Shown here piece by piece: positions 16,277 through 26,484 of a DNA stretch of 64,000 bases (within the stretch, counting starts at the first letter, position 1; each line of letters begins with the position of its first letter). This DNA comes from Salipaludibacillus daqingensis. GTDB lineage: Bacteria > Bacillota > Bacilli > Bacillales > Salisediminibacteriaceae. A model generated the notes under the pieces. It did not search any database and was not told the DNA's origin. It saw only the letters and a list, made by a program, of their open reading frames with translations. Both the position numbers and the translations under genes were made by a program. Location of the stretch: the NCBI RefSeq assembly GCF_029891575.1, contig NZ_JARZHF010000002.1:372001-436000 (forward strand), read 5' to 3'.

Positions 16277-17272
16277 TTACTCTTCTACAACTAATGCAAT
16301 TTTTCCTAATTGTTTTGCATCAGCGAGTCTTTCTAACGCTTGTTTTGTATCTTTTAACGGGAAAGTAGTATCAATAACTGGTTTAATCTCGTGTTTACTA
16401 ATGAATGACAACATCTTTTGATATTCTTCTTGGCTTCCCATCGTAGTTCCGAGCAAATTATATTGGCCATAGAAAAAACTTCTTAAGTCTAAACTAACAG
16501 TGTCTCCTGCTGATGCACCAAACGTAACCATTGTTCCACCTTTTCGAAGTTGATCCAATGATTTTTGAAACGTTGCTGCACCCACTGTTTCAACAACTAC
16601 ATCAACTTTTTCACCGTCTAATGCTTCATTCCAATCACTTTCACTATCAATTGCTATATCAGCGCCTAATTCCAATGCTTTTTGACGTTTCTTTTCTGAT
16701 CTTGATGTTACAATTACTCTCGCTCCCGCAGCTTTAGCAAACAGTAACAAGAAAGTTACCGCCCCACTCCCGACACCCGGCAGTAAAACCGTATCTTCAG
16801 AAGAAATCTTAGCTCTTGTAAACAATGCACGGTATGCCGTTAAAGCAGCAAGAGAAAAAACACCTGATTCTTCCCATGTCAGATGAGTTGGTTTTTTCTC
16901 TAGATTTTTTTCAGAAATGATCACTTTTTCTGCAAATGTTCCATGTCCAGGAAGTCCAACAATTTGAAAGTTTTCTGGTGGAGCATCGCTCTGATTGATC
17001 CATCCTAAACTAGGATTAATGACGACTTCATCGCCAACGGCTACTCTTGTTACACCTTTTCCAATACTCTCAACAATACCTGCTCCATCTGACCCAATTA
17101 TAAGAGCCGAGTCCGTTTCATCATGTTTTTGTAAAACGAATAAGTCGCGGTGATTCAAACCTGCGACTTTCATTTTGACGCTTACTTCCCCTTTATTTGG
17201 CTTTTGTTCATCCATATCCTGATAAAAAGTTCCCACCATACCTTTTGTTCCCTTATGTACAAATGCCTTCAT
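16277..17272 (-). CDS. Zinc-type alcohol dehydrogenase / quinone oxidoreductase-like (YogA-like MDR)
   Basis: 331 residues of the medium-chain dehydrogenase superfamily. The GroES-like half has GLNHRDLFV, IIGSDGAGIVE and VGDEVVINPSLGW; the Rossmann half has LLPGVGSGAVTFLLLFAKAA and VVVETVGAATF. The zinc-ligand Cys/His set of classical ADH is incomplete, so it may be a zinc-free NADPH-dependent oxidoreductase like YogA/YhdH relatives. The SD is AAGGAGGTC. It is convergent with the coat-like gene and transcribed alone. The substrate is unknown. Confidence 0.8.
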   Translation of the reverse strand: MKAFVHKGTKGMVGTFYQDMDEQKPNKGEVSVKMKVAGLNHRDLFVLQKHDETDSALIIGSDGAGIVESIGKGVTRVAVGDEVVINPSLGWINQSDAPPENFQIVGLPGHGTFAEKVIISEKNLEKKPTHLTWEESGVFSLAALTAYRALFTRAKISSEDTVLLPGVGSGAVTFLLLFAKAAGARVIVTSRSEKKRQKALELGADIAIDSESDWNEALDGEKVDVVVETVGAATFQKSLDQLRKGGTMVTFGASAGDTVSLDLRSFFYGQYNLLGTTMGSQEEYQKMLSFISKHEIKPVIDTTFPLKDTKQALERLADAKQLGKIALVVEE

Positions 17273-17388
17273 TAAATGACCTCCTTAAAAAATTTGATAC
17301 TTATAACGTAATATAAGTGATTTTCTCCTCTTTTTTCTATTATACTTGAAATGATAGCCATCTTTCAAAAATCCAGAGGTGACAATTA

Positions 17389-17676
17389 GTGAAACTTACC
17401 GTTGACGATCTACCAATAAAAGAACGAAAAACGTATCTTATGATTCAGGACCTACCTATACATGAAAAACGCGTTCTTTGGAAGTTGATTCGTTTATCAA
17501 ATAAAGATCATATTTGTGTCATCGATTCACTAACACCAACCGTGCACGTTTTAATCGAAAAACAATTAATAACGTTAAATAAAAGTTTCAAACAGCCTAA
17601 CAAAATAAGTTTGTTTGTTCTTCGCAAGACACCTTTTTTGATGAAAAAATTACAAGTGATAGGACAAAATAGTTAA
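17389..17676 (+). CDS. Small hypothetical protein
   Basis: 95 residues from GTG 17389 behind AGAGGTGAC. The protein is basic and looks mixed alpha/beta (PIKERKTYLMIQDLPIHEKR, then VLWKLIRLSNKDHICVI). A winged-helix fold is possible but I see no clear signature. No signal peptide or membrane segment. It lies alone between the dehydrogenase and the thiamine-binding protein gene; no terminator is obvious before the next gene, 116 bp on. Confidence 0.55.
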   Translation: MKLTVDDLPIKERKTYLMIQDLPIHEKRVLWKLIRLSNKDHICVIDSLTPTVHVLIEKQLITLNKSFKQPNKISLFVLRKTPFLMKKLQVIGQNS

Positions 17677-17792
17677 CCTCCCCCACAGAAGCCCAAATGT
17701 TTAATTCTTATTTCATATGGTAATAGTGTGGATGTAACCTTTTAAAACTAACCAAACATGTTACTCACATGTTTATGAGGAGGCTTTACTTT

Positions 17793-18092
17793 ATGCCATT
17801 ATTGGAAATAAGTGTTGTGCCTGTTGGAACAGATTCAGAAAGTTTCAGCAGTGATGTGGAAAAAGCAGTATCATTAATAGAGCAAAACGGTTTAAATTAT
17901 CAGGTGACTGCCACATCAACGATCATTGAAGGCGATTTAGACAAATTGATGAATGTCGCCCAAGTCATTCATATGAACGAAATTGAGAACAAAGCAAAGC
18001 GAGTCGTAACAACGATTAAAATTGACGACCGTGTGGACAAGCCTATTCATTTAGAAGAACAAGCGAAAAAAGTTTCACAACCGAAAAACTAA
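17793..18092 (+). CDS. MTH1187/YqgV-type thiamine-binding protein
   Basis: 99 residues from ATG 17793, behind GAGGAGG; an upstream in-frame ATG at 17769 lies before the SD. The sequence MPLLEISVVPVGTDSESFSS, a central VTATSTIIEGDLDKLMNV and the basic end match the MTH1187 family (B. subtilis YqgV), small ferredoxin-like tetramers shown to bind thiamine or HMP. An inverted repeat AAACATG/CATGTTT (17754-17774) sits just upstream of the SD. It may relate to the thiamine salvage operon 4 kb away, though no TPP riboswitch is visible here. Confidence 0.8.
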   Translation: MPLLEISVVPVGTDSESFSSDVEKAVSLIEQNGLNYQVTATSTIIEGDLDKLMNVAQVIHMNEIENKAKRVVTTIKIDDRVDKPIHLEEQAKKVSQPKN

Positions 18093-18117
18093 CAAATCTC
18101 CAAAAAACAAATCATAT

Positions 18118-18168
18118 ACTGTCTATCAGAGCTGGACTTTCGTGCCCACTGATAGACAGTTCTTTTTG
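18118..18168 (+). terminator. Terminator after the thiamine-binding protein gene
   Basis: ACTGTCTATCAG (18118-18129) pairs perfectly with CTGATAGACAGT (18149-18160), followed by TCTTTTTG. Confidence 0.85.
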
Positions 18169-18250
18169 TTTGTATTCTTATTTTCTCTCCAATGATAAAA
18201 TATTCACATGTCATTCAAGGAAATTTATCGTTCCTAGGGGAGGAATCATT

Positions 18251-19000
18251 TTGTTGGAACTAGATTGGACTCAAATCGTCCTTGTTATCGTATCTGCATT
18301 ATTCATAGGTATTTCGAAAACAGGCTTACCAACGCTTGGTATTTTAGTTGTTGCTACAATGGCCTCTATTTTTCCGGCACGAGAGTCTATTGGACTTGTT
18401 TTACCAATGTTGATCATCGCTGATCTGATTGCTGTCGTCTACTATCGAAGAAGTGTTCATTGGAAAACACTATTTTCTCTCGTTCCTTGGGTTCTCGGTG
18501 GTTTAGCAATCGGATTTACACTATTGTTTTTCATGACATCTAGCCGACCTGTTGAAATGATTTTAGGTGGAATCATTGTCACGATGATTATTCTTCAAGT
18601 CGTTCGCGAGAAATTGGGTTCTTCATGGGTCGATGCTATTCCACAATCCAAATGGTTTGTAGTTGTCATGGGTACTCTCGCCGGTTTTACTACGATGGTA
18701 GGGAATGCAGCTGGTCCCATCATGGCGATTTTTTTATTGGCGATTGCGATGCCAAAAAAACATTTTATCGGAACCGGTGCATGGTTTTTTCTGTTTGTTA
18801 ATCTACTAAAAGTGCCTATGTACGGAAGTTTGGGTTTGATCACACTAGAAACACTCACATTCAATGCGTGGCTTACTCCAGCTATTTTAATCGGGACTTA
18901 TATTGGTATTAAATTCTTACCGTTGATTCCACAGCGGAAATTCAGTTTCATTGTTTTACTTTTTGCTTTCGCTGGTGGTTTGAAACTGTTAATTGGATAG
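18251..19000 (+). CDS. TauE/SafE-family sulfite/anion transporter (TSUP)
   Basis: 249 residues from TTG 18251 (TTG 18254 also possible), behind GGGGAGGA. The ORF can be extended upstream to 18170, but that part overlaps the preceding terminator and is not membrane-like. About eight membrane segments; the TSUP pattern IGISKTGLPTLGILVV near the start and the repeated FTTMVGNAAGPIMAIFLLA motif are clear. Members export or import sulfite, sulfoacetate or organosulfur anions. No sulfur-metabolism genes are adjacent, so the substrate is open. Confidence 0.85.
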   Translation: MLELDWTQIVLVIVSALFIGISKTGLPTLGILVVATMASIFPARESIGLVLPMLIIADLIAVVYYRRSVHWKTLFSLVPWVLGGLAIGFTLLFFMTSSRPVEMILGGIIVTMIILQVVREKLGSSWVDAIPQSKWFVVVMGTLAGFTTMVGNAAGPIMAIFLLAIAMPKKHFIGTGAWFFLFVNLLKVPMYGSLGLITLETLTFNAWLTPAILIGTYIGIKFLPLIPQRKFSFIVLLFAFAGGLKLLIG

Positions 19001-19010
19001 TGGTGGTGGG

Positions 19011-19135
19011 GTGCGCTTTCTCGATTTCAGTGCGCTCTCACATGCCCTAGGTGCGCTTTCAACTCAGGTTGGCGCGCTTTCAACTTACTCTCTCGCGCTC
19101 TCATGATACCTAGCTGCGCTTTCTCGATCTATCAT
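19011..19135. repeat. 21-bp tandem repeat tract (GTGCGCTTTC units)
   Basis: Units start at 19011, 19030, 19051, 19072, 19093 and 19114; after the first (19 bp) all spacings are exactly 21 bp. The core is NTGCGCTYTC with variable tails. The unit differs from the tract at 86-220 but shares the period and the TGC-start. It fills the gap between the convergent TauE and gltD genes. A small stem ATCTATC/GATAGAT follows. Confidence 0.85.
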
Positions 19136-19164
19136 CACGATAGATTCTATTTCTCCAAACCAAA

Positions 19165-19188
19165 AGGCAACTGCATAAGCAGTTGCCT
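19165..19188 (-). terminator. Terminator of the gltBD operon
   Basis: AGGCAACTGC (19165-19174) pairs with GCAGTTGCCT (19179-19188). On the minus strand it is followed by TTTGGTTTGG. Confidence 0.8.
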
Positions 19189-19201
19189 AACAATTCAATC
19201 T

Positions 19202-20689
19202 TCAAGGTAATTTCGTTGTTCCCATCAAGAAGCGGTCACATTCTCTTGCTGCTCCTCTACCTTCATTAATCGCCCAAACAATTAAACTTTGACCACGTCT
19301 CATATCTCCAGCAGCGAATACACCTTCAACATTCGTTTTGTATTTTTCAAACTCTGCTTTCACCGTAGACTTTTCTTCCGTTTCCACTCCTAAATCTTTG
19401 ATCAACTTTTGTTCTGGACCAGCGAATCCAATCGCTAATAATACGAGATCAGCCGGCCACACTTTTTCTGTACCTGGAACTTCTTTGCGGATTCGCTGAC
19501 CATCCGCTGCAAGAGTTGTTTCCACATCAATCGTATGAACTTCTTTTACATGACCTTGATCATCGCCAACAAACTTTGTTGTCATAACAGCATAAGCTCG
19601 CGGATCTTGTCCAAATACTGCCGCAGCTTCTTTGTGACCATATTCCACACGGTGGATAATCGGCCACTGTGGCCATGGGTTGTTATTCTCATCTCGGTCC
19701 GTTCCTTTTTTCGTATAAATATCAAACTGTGTCAAGCTTTTGCATCCATGTCGTACTGATGTTGATAAACAATCTGTTCCTGTATCACCGCCACCAATAA
19801 CAACAACATTTTTACCTTTAGCTGTTAAGTAATTTCCATCCTCATGACCAGAGTCTAATAAACTTTTTGTATTCGCATGAAGAAAATCCATTGCGTAATG
19901 AATACCTTCTAGTTCTCTGCCATCCGCTGGAATGTTGCGATGGACTGTTGCACCACCACAAAGAATCGTCGCATCAAAATTTTCGTCTAGTTCAGATGCA
20001 GAAATATCTTTCCCTACTTCTGTATTCGTTACAAACTCAATACCTTCTTCTTCCAGTATCTTAACACGTCGCTCTACAACATAATATGGTAGTTTCATTT
20101 CTGGAATACCGTAAGTGAGCAAGCCTCCGATTCGATCATGTCGTTCAAAAACTGTCACAGAGTGACCTGCTTTGTTCAATTGAGCTGCTGCTGCTAGCCC
20201 TGCTGGACCTGAACCAACGACGGCAACCTTTTTTCCTGTCCTAGTTTTAGGCGGTTCAGGTACTACCCATCCTTCTTCAAAACCTTTTTCGATAATCGAT
20301 CTCTCTACCGTTCGAATAGCGACGGGCGGTTCATTTATTCCTAGAACACAAGCTCCTTCACATGGAGCTGGACAAGCCATACCTGTAAATTCTGGAAAAT
20401 TATTCATTTCATGCTCTTTTTTCAACGCTTCTTTCCATTGACCACGATAAACCATGTCATTCCACTCAGGAATCAAATGATAAACAGGACAACCTGTTGT
20501 GACACCATCAATTTCCATTCCTGTGTGGCAAGTAGGCACGCCACAATCCATGCAGCGAGCCCCTTGCTTTTTCAATTCATCTTCAGACATTGGTTTCGTA
20601 TAATCTTCCCAATCCTTCGTTCTTTCAGAAGGGTCACGTTCTAGCTGGGACTGACGTTCATATTCTATAAAACCAGTCGATTTCCCCAT
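19202..20689 (-). CDS. gltD: Glutamate synthase (NADPH) small subunit
   Basis: 495 residues from ATG 20689, with GGAGGG 8 nt upstream; six more codons exist but precede the SD. The N-terminal [4Fe-4S] Cys sets CMDCGVPTCH and CPAPCEGACVLG are present, followed by the FAD-binding GSGPAGLAAAAQL and NAD(P)-binding VIGGGDTGTDCL. GltD passes electrons from NADPH to the large subunit. The N-terminal MGKSTGFIEYERQ is typical of the small subunit. It follows gltB by 18 bp in one operon. Confidence 0.96.
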   Translation of the reverse strand: MGKSTGFIEYERQSQLERDPSERTKDWEDYTKPMSEDELKKQGARCMDCGVPTCHTGMEIDGVTTGCPVYHLIPEWNDMVYRGQWKEALKKEHEMNNFPEFTGMACPAPCEGACVLGINEPPVAIRTVERSIIEKGFEEGWVVPEPPKTRTGKKVAVVGSGPAGLAAAAQLNKAGHSVTVFERHDRIGGLLTYGIPEMKLPYYVVERRVKILEEEGIEFVTNTEVGKDISASELDENFDATILCGGATVHRNIPADGRELEGIHYAMDFLHANTKSLLDSGHEDGNYLTAKGKNVVVIGGGDTGTDCLSTSVRHGCKSLTQFDIYTKKGTDRDENNNPWPQWPIIHRVEYGHKEAAAVFGQDPRAYAVMTTKFVGDDQGHVKEVHTIDVETTLAADGQRIRKEVPGTEKVWPADLVLLAIGFAGPEQKLIKDLGVETEEKSTVKAEFEKYKTNVEGVFAAGDMRRGQSLIVWAINEGRGAARECDRFLMGTTKLP

Positions 20690-20707
20690 AGTTGACACCC
20701 TCCTCAT

Positions 20708-23700
20708 CTATTTTTTCAAAGCTTCTACATTAAGTTTACTTTCTTCAAATGCTTTCATATCAGCATCATATTTGGATAAACCTTCGTCTCTATACTGTTT
20801 AATCCGATTTTGAATCGTTCGGTAATCCTTAGGAATAACTTTGATAAATTTAGGTACTAACTCTTCCCAATTCTTCAAAATTCGTTTTCCATTATCACTG
20901 TACGTATGTTCAATGTGTGTTTTAATTGTTTGGTATAATTCATCGATTTCTTCATGATCTTTTAATGACTCTATATGAACGAGTTCTTTGTTACATTTTG
21001 CTTCAAAGGAGTCATTTGATTCATGAAGGACATAAGCAACGCCACCTGACATCCCAGCTGCAAAGTTTCGACCTGTATCACCAAGGATAATCACTTTACC
21101 ACCTGTCATATATTCACAAGCGTGATCACCTACTCCTTCTACAAGTACATTAGCTCCGCTGTTTCGAACACAAAATCGTTCTCCGGCTATCCCATTAATA
21201 AATGCTTCTCCACCGGATGCACCATAAAAACAGACGTTACCAACAACAATATTATCTTCTGGTTTAAACGTTCGTTGTCGTGAAGGTCGAACGATGATTT
21301 TACCGCCAGACAACCCTTTTCCTACATAATCATTTGCGTCTCCAACTAGTTTTAGTGACATCCCTTTCGGAATAAATGCCCCAAAACTCTGACCGGCTGA
21401 TCCTTTAAACGTAAGACGAATCGTATCTTCTTGAAGACCTTCCAACCCATACCGTCTCGTTACTTCACTACCGAGAATTGTTCCCGCCACCCGGTTTATA
21501 TTACGAATCGAGAATGTTCCCTTTACAGGAATTTGGTTTTCTAAGGCATCTTCACAGAATGGAATTAATTCTTCCATATCCAATGAACTTTCTAAGCCAT
21601 GATCTTGATCGGTCGTTTTGACAAGAGAAACATTTTCATCCATTTCGGGCTTATGAAGCAATGGCGATAGATCGATATTTTTCCCTTTCCAATGATCAAT
21701 AGCGTCATTAGGTTCTAAAACGTCCGTTCGACCTACCATTTCATTTAACGTTTTGAAGCCAAGTTCAGCCATGAGTTCTCTTGCTTCTTGTGCAATAAAT
21801 AACATAAAGTTTTCGACATGGTCTGCTTTACCTGGAAATTTCTTTCTTAGTTCAGGGTTTTGTGTGGCTACGCCAACTGGACACGTATCTAAATGACAAA
21901 CCCTCATCATGACACAGCCTAAAACAACTAATGGAGCCGTTGAAAAGCCATATTCTTCAGCACCTAGTAAAGTTGCAACAATCACATCTCGACCAGTCAT
22001 CATTTTTCCATCCGTCTCTACTACGATACGATCTCGTAATTTATTTAATAAAAGCGTTTGATGGGTTTCAGCTAGACCGATTTCCCAAGGAAGTCCTGTA
22101 TGCTTTAAACTCGTTCTTGGTGCAGCTCCTGTCCCACCATCATAACCACTGATTAATACGAGATCTGCGCGACCTTTAGCCACACCAGCAGCAATTGTGC
22201 CTACTCCTCCAGCTGAAACTAACTTCACGCTGATTCTCGCTCTTGGATTGGCATTTTTCAAATTGTGAATCAATTCTGCTAAATCTTCAATTGAATAAAT
22301 ATCGTGATGTGGAGGTGGTGATATTAATTCTACTCCCGGAGTCGATCCGCGTACTTCTGCTATCCATGGATACACTTTCTTTCCAGGCAGATGTCCACCT
22401 TCTCCTGGTTTCGCACCTTGGGCAATTTTAATCTGAATTTCATCAGCGTTGACGAGATAATGGCTATTTACGCCGAAACGTCCAGATGCTACTTGTTTAA
22501 TGGCGCTTCTTCTAGAATCACCATTTTCTTCAGGACTAAAGCGGTCAATGTCTTCTCCACCCTCGCCACTATTACTTCTAGCACCAATTCGATTCATTGC
22601 AACTGCTAACGCTTCATGAGCTTCTTGACTTATCGCTCCATACGACATGGCACCTGTTTTAAACCTTTTACAGATTTCTTCAACGGACTCCACTTCTTCA
22701 ATAGGAATGGACTTCCTCTTTTTGAATTTCAATAATCCCTTGAGTGACTGCAAGTTATTTTTCTCATCAGTAAGCAATGTCGAATATTTCTTGAATTTTT
22801 CATAGTCATTTGTGCGGCACGCCGCTTGAAGAAGATGGATTGTTTCCGGATTATATTGATGATCTTCTCCATTTTGTCTGTATTGGAATTCATCGCCACT
22901 TTCTAGTGTTTTCTGAGCACCTCGCTCATCTCCGAAGGCAATCTCATGTCTTAATAACGCTTCTTTTTCAATCATGTCTAACTTGATCCCACTAAGTTTT
23001 GAAGATGTTCTTGTAAAGTATTTATCGATCACATCTTGATGAATACCGACTGCTTCAAAGATTTGTGCCCCTCGATAACTTTGGATCGTTGAAATCCCCA
23101 TCTTAGAAAGTATTTTAATTACACCATCCGTCGCTGATTTAACATAGCTATCAGCACAATCATTGAAAGAGTCACTCTCTATTTCATCAATAGAAATTAA
23201 ATGGCGAATCGTATCAAAAGCTAAGTACGGGTTAATCGCTTCTACTCCGTATCCTAACAATGCTGCAAAATGATGGACTTCTCTCGCTTCACCTGATTCA
23301 AGTAATATACTTACCTGTGTCCTCGTTCCTTGACGGATAAGATGGTGATGTAACCCTGAAACAGCTAAAAGAGAAGGAATTGCCGCTTTATTCTCATTGA
23401 TACCTCGATCTGAGAGTACCAATAAAGTCGCACCATCTGCCATTTTCCGATCAGCCTCAGCAAAAAGTTCTTCTAACGCTGTTTCCATCCCTTCAGAAAC
23501 GTTCGAATGAAACAATATCGATAAATTAGCTGTTTGGAAACCATCCATATCCTGATTTCGTAATGTTTCTAACTGTTCATTTCTTAAAATAGGTGTATCT
23601 AGCCATATATGTTTGCAACTTTCAGGTTTTGGATTAACAAGGCTACCTTCTGCACCAATCGTTGTACCGACTTGGGTAATTAACTCTTCTCGAATCGCAT

Positions 23701-25303
23701 CGATTGGAGGATTCGTTACTTGCGCGAACAGCTGCTTAAAATAATTGTATAAAAGCTGTGGCTTTTTAGACAACACAGCAAGTGGTGAGTCATATCCCAT
23801 CGAACCAACAGGGTCCTTGCCACCAGAAACTAACGGCTTTATTATTTTCGTTAATTCTTCAGAAGTATAACCAAAGGCCAATTGATGATCCAAAAGTTCT
23901 TCGTCCTTTATAATCGTATCTTGTTTCTCTTTTGACTCTGGTAACTCATCTAATTTGATCAGATTCTCCGCTAACCATTCTCCATAAGGCTGTTCGTTTG
24001 CAATTTGCAATTTGATTTCCTCATCTGGAATAATTTTCCCTTGTTCTAAATCCACAAGGAGCATCTTACCTGGTTTCAATCGATCTTTATACAACACATC
24101 TTCAGAGAAAATGTCTAATGCTCCAACTTCTGAACCAAGAACAATCATGCCATCCTTTGTCACATAATATCTAGCAGGTCTTAAACCATTACGGTCTAAG
24201 CATGCTCCAATTTGTTTTCCATCTGTAAATGCAATTGCAGCAGGTCCATCCCAAGGTTCCATAAGTGTACTGTGATACTCATAGAAATCTCGTTTATCTG
24301 GATGAATCGTATCATCATTTGCCCATGGTTCTGGCACCATCATCATCGCTGTATGAGCCAATGAACGACCCGATAGGTGCAAAAATTCAAATGCATTGTC
24401 AAACATTGAAGAATCGCTTCCGTTCTTATCAATTACCGGTAATATTTTTTGTAAGTCTTCATCAGTAAAATGACTAGATTGGCAAAGTTGCTCACGAGCC
24501 TTCATCCAATTTACGTTCCCACGAATCGTATTGAATTCGCCATTATGAATGGTGTATCGATTTGGATGAGACCTCTTCCAGCTTGGAAATGTATTTGTAC
24601 TGAAACGAGAGTGAACAAAGGCTAGTGCCGACTTGAAATCTCTGTGATTCAAATCAATATAAAAAGAGTCCAATTGTTCAGGGATTAACATCCCCTTATA
24701 AACGACCGTCCTTGTAGACAGACTGCTTATATAAAAATCGTTTGCTTCTGTTGTTTTTGAAACTTCAATTTCCGTTCTTTTTCGGATGATATATAATCTT
24801 CTCTCAAAATCGTCTTGGTCTTTTATGTTGTCAGAAGGGAGAATAACGACTTGCCTAATATTAGGCTTCGTCTTTCTAGCATCCTTACCTACAAAGGATG
24901 GATTCACAGGAACTCTTCGCCATCCAAGAATTTTCTGTCCTTCTTCCTCGATGATTCTCTCAAATATTTTCCGGCTACTTTTACGCTCTTTTTGATCTTG
25001 CGGAAAAAAAATCATCCCTAATCCATATTGACCTTCATCAGGGAGGACTAAATCTTCCTTATGAAACTGCTTCTCAAAAAAGCGATGTGGAATTTGTGTT
25101 AATATTCCAGCGCCGTCTCCTGTACTCACATCAGCGGATTGACCTCCGCGGTGCTCTAAATTACATAAAATCGTAATCGCGTTTTGAACGATATCATGAG
25201 ATTTTGTCCCATCTATATGTGCAATCATACCAATTCCACATGCTTCATGTTCATTCTCTGGATGATATAATCCTTGTGGCAGCGGTGTACTAAGCTGTGT
25301 CAT
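20708..25303 (-). CDS. gltB: Glutamate synthase (NADPH) large subunit
   Basis: 1531 residues, normal for the bacterial large subunit (gltA in B. subtilis naming). The class II glutaminase domain should start at Cys22 after propeptide removal ([11 protein letters not shown]). Next are the central domain, the FMN-binding synthase domain ([20 protein letters not shown]), the [3Fe-4S] Cys motif [15 protein letters not shown] and the C-terminal beta-helix (GXXG repeats such as [20 protein letters not shown]). It makes two glutamates from glutamine and 2-oxoglutarate. The SD is GGAGGAAC. No divergent gltC is adjacent; a TnrA-like box lies upstream. Confidence 0.97.
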   Translation of the reverse strand: MTQLSTPLPQGLYHPENEHEACGIGMIAHIDGTKSHDIVQNAITILCNLEHRGGQSADVSTGDGAGILTQIPHRFFEKQFHKEDLVLPDEGQYGLGMIFFPQDQKERKSSRKIFERIIEEEGQKILGWRRVPVNPSFVGKDARKTKPNIRQVVILPSDNIKDQDDFERRLYIIRKRTEIEVSKTTEANDFYISSLSTRTVVYKGMLIPEQLDSFYIDLNHRDFKSALAFVHSRFSTNTFPSWKRSHPNRYTIHNGEFNTIRGNVNWMKAREQLCQSSHFTDEDLQKILPVIDKNGSDSSMFDNAFEFLHLSGRSLAHTAMMMVPEPWANDDTIHPDKRDFYEYHSTLMEPWDGPAAIAFTDGKQIGACLDRNGLRPARYYVTKDGMIVLGSEVGALDIFSEDVLYKDRLKPGKMLLVDLEQGKIIPDEEIKLQIANEQPYGEWLAENLIKLDELPESKEKQDTIIKDEELLDHQLAFGYTSEELTKIIKPLVSGGKDPVGSMGYDSPLAVLSKKPQLLYNYFKQLFAQVTNPPIDAIREELITQVGTTIGAEGSLVNPKPESCKHIWLDTPILRNEQLETLRNQDMDGFQTANLSILFHSNVSEGMETALEELFAEADRKMADGATLLVLSDRGINENKAAIPSLLAVSGLHHHLIRQGTRTQVSILLESGEAREVHHFAALLGYGVEAINPYLAFDTIRHLISIDEIESDSFNDCADSYVKSATDGVIKILSKMGISTIQSYRGAQIFEAVGIHQDVIDKYFTRTSSKLSGIKLDMIEKEALLRHEIAFGDERGAQKTLESGDEFQYRQNGEDHQYNPETIHLLQAACRTNDYEKFKKYSTLLTDEKNNLQSLKGLLKFKKRKSIPIEEVESVEEICKRFKTGAMSYGAISQEAHEALAVAMNRIGARSNSGEGGEDIDRFSPEENGDSRRSAIKQVASGRFGVNSHYLVNADEIQIKIAQGAKPGEGGHLPGKKVYPWIAEVRGSTPGVELISPPPHHDIYSIEDLAELIHNLKNANPRARISVKLVSAGGVGTIAAGVAKGRADLVLISGYDGGTGAAPRTSLKHTGLPWEIGLAETHQTLLLNKLRDRIVVETDGKMMTGRDVIVATLLGAEEYGFSTAPLVVLGCVMMRVCHLDTCPVGVATQNPELRKKFPGKADHVENFMLFIAQEARELMAELGFKTLNEMVGRTDVLEPNDAIDHWKGKNIDLSPLLHKPEMDENVSLVKTTDQDHGLESSLDMEELIPFCEDALENQIPVKGTFSIRNINRVAGTILGSEVTRRYGLEGLQEDTIRLTFKGSAGQSFGAFIPKGMSLKLVGDANDYVGKGLSGGKIIVRPSRQRTFKPEDNIVVGNVCFYGASGGEAFINGIAGERFCVRNSGANVLVEGVGDHACEYMTGGKVIILGDTGRNFAAGMSGGVAYVLHESNDSFEAKCNKELVHIESLKDHEEIDELYQTIKTHIEHTYSDNGKRILKNWEELVPKFIKVIPKDYRTIQNRIKQYRDEGLSKYDADMKAFEESKLNVEALKK

Positions 25304-25410
25304 GACAACGTTCCTCCTTTTAATATAAATTAGGCTAATTAAATTGGATTATCTCTACCAATATATAGTTACCTAAAATTAAAAATATTTCGATTAGTGT
25401 AACATGAAAA

Positions 25411-25427
25411 AGTTAATAATTCTAACA
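25411..25427 (-). promoter_or_regulatory. TnrA/GlnR-like box upstream of gltB
   Basis: The minus-strand reading TGTTAGAATTATTAACT matches the consensus TGTNA-N7-TNACA except for the last base. It lies 108-124 bp upstream of the gltB ATG. TnrA represses gltAB in B. subtilis under nitrogen limitation, which makes the match meaningful, but the score is unverified. Confidence 0.45.
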
Positions 25428-25590
25428 TCAGGTGACCGAATTACTGTGCAAGTGACATATGAATCTTTATATCAGAAAATAATAGAAGAATAGAGCAAAA
25501 TTTATTTATTCAAACGCTAATACTACTAATTACTGCTTAATACTCGGGATTAATAACTATAATGACATTCGCCCACATCCGTTGTGGTCT

Positions 25591-25640
25591 TGTGCGTGAA
25601 AATCACACGTTTGTGCGTGGGAATCATCATTAATTGCGTA
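25591..25640. repeat. Short 21-bp periodic repeat (TGTGCGTG units)
   Basis: TGCGT occurs at 25593, 25614 and 25635, exactly 21 bp apart. The first two units are TGTGCGTGAAAATCACACGT and TGTGCGTGGGAATCATCATT; the third is degenerate. It lies in the 415-bp divergent gap between gltB and the yqgC-like gene, which otherwise holds their promoters and AT-rich DNA. Confidence 0.65.
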
Positions 25641-25718
25641 ATTTAAAATAATGATAATCCGTTATAAGTTTATTATTATTAAGAAATTGAGTAAACTACA
25701 AAGAGAGGTGAAAATAAC

Positions 25719-26207
25719 TTGGAAATCTTCCTTTGGATAATCATTATTTTATTATTTATACTTAGTTTTGTAGGGCTATTATATCCGATTATTCCTTCCG
25801 TATTATTATTGTGGGCAGGAATCTTCCTTTATCATTTTTTTATTGATGGTACCCCCTTAACTTTATGGACATGGGGATCGTTTCTCATTTTAACCATGAT
25901 GATCTTTATAGCTGATTATTTAGCAAGCATGTATTTCGTCAAAAAATACGGCGCATCAAAGCGGGGAATGACAGCTGCAACAATAGGACTAATTATTGGA
26001 AGTTTTATCATTCCGCCAATTGGTATTTTTGTGGTTCCTTTTGTCCTCGTCTTACTCACTGAGTTAACTCAAAAACAACCGTTTGAAAAAGCAGTTAAAA
26101 TTGCAGTAGGTACTCTTTTTGGATTTCTTACAAGTACTTTTGCAAAAGGAACGATCCAATTCATTTTAATTATTATTTTCTTACTAGATATTGCATTTTT
26201 TGTGTGA
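25719..26207 (+). CDS. yqgC: DUF456 membrane protein (YqgC-like)
   Basis: 162 residues from TTG 25719 behind AGAGAGGTG. Four to five membrane segments with the DUF456 pattern: FVGLLYPIIPSVLLLWAGI near the N-terminus, IADYLASMYFVKKYGASKRG in the middle, and IGSFIIPPIGIFVVPF. The function of the family is unknown. In B. subtilis yqgC lies next to sodA; here it faces gltB, so the neighbourhood is different. No terminator immediately follows; a structured region begins 30 bp downstream. Confidence 0.85.
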   Translation: MEIFLWIIIILLFILSFVGLLYPIIPSVLLLWAGIFLYHFFIDGTPLTLWTWGSFLILTMMIFIADYLASMYFVKKYGASKRGMTAATIGLIIGSFIIPPIGIFVVPFVLVLLTELTQKQPFEKAVKIAVGTLFGFLTSTFAKGTIQFILIIIFLLDIAFFV

Positions 26208-26237
26208 TAAATGACCAGTTTTTAGTTACAGAAAAGA

Positions 26238-26340
26238 ATGCTACCTGAAGGAAAACATAGGCTTCTACAATGAAGGATACAATGGAAGATGGAGCTTGAC
26301 CGCTCCCTCCCTCGAAAAGTTTAGCACTGAAAGGTAGCAT
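26238..26340. other. Candidate structured RNA element of unknown class
   Basis: ATGCTACCT (26238-26246) is perfectly complementary to AGGTAGCAT (26332-26340), closing a 103-nt region. Inside it, GAAG (26247-26250) can pair with CTTC (26262-26265), and GGAGC (26291-26295) with GCTCC (26302-26306). This suggests a multi-branch RNA. It sits between yqgC and the promoter of the next gene, in a gap without a convincing ORF on the plus strand. The strand is unknown and I do not recognise the family. Confidence 0.35.
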
Positions 26341-26418
26341 CCCCAGTCTACTATGAAACAGCAACGTCTCTTTCAGTAAATTAGAGTTGTTAAGCAGATC
26401 TTTTTTCACCTGCGAGCT

Positions 26419-26448
26419 TTGTTACTTTCTTTTTTCTTGTGATATAAT
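26419..26448 (+). promoter_or_regulatory. Sigma-A type promoter of the 150-residue protein gene
   Basis: TTGTTA (26419-26424), an 18-bp spacer and a perfect TATAAT (26443-26448), 36 bp upstream of the ATG at 26485. Confidence 0.75.
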
Positions 26449-26484
26449 AAGGACGCTCATTAATAAACAATTATTGGAGGCATC

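Noticed and set aside
26230-26345. SRP RNA, 6S RNA or T-box in the structured region
   Set aside because: Short resemblances (GTGCTAA, GGAGG, AGCGGT) do not extend to the conserved core of any of these.
26173-26409. 78-codon reverse ORF with a GTG start near the structured element
   Set aside because: Its SD is weak, it overlaps the end of yqgC, and the complementary arms explain the sequence better as RNA. Left open but not annotated.
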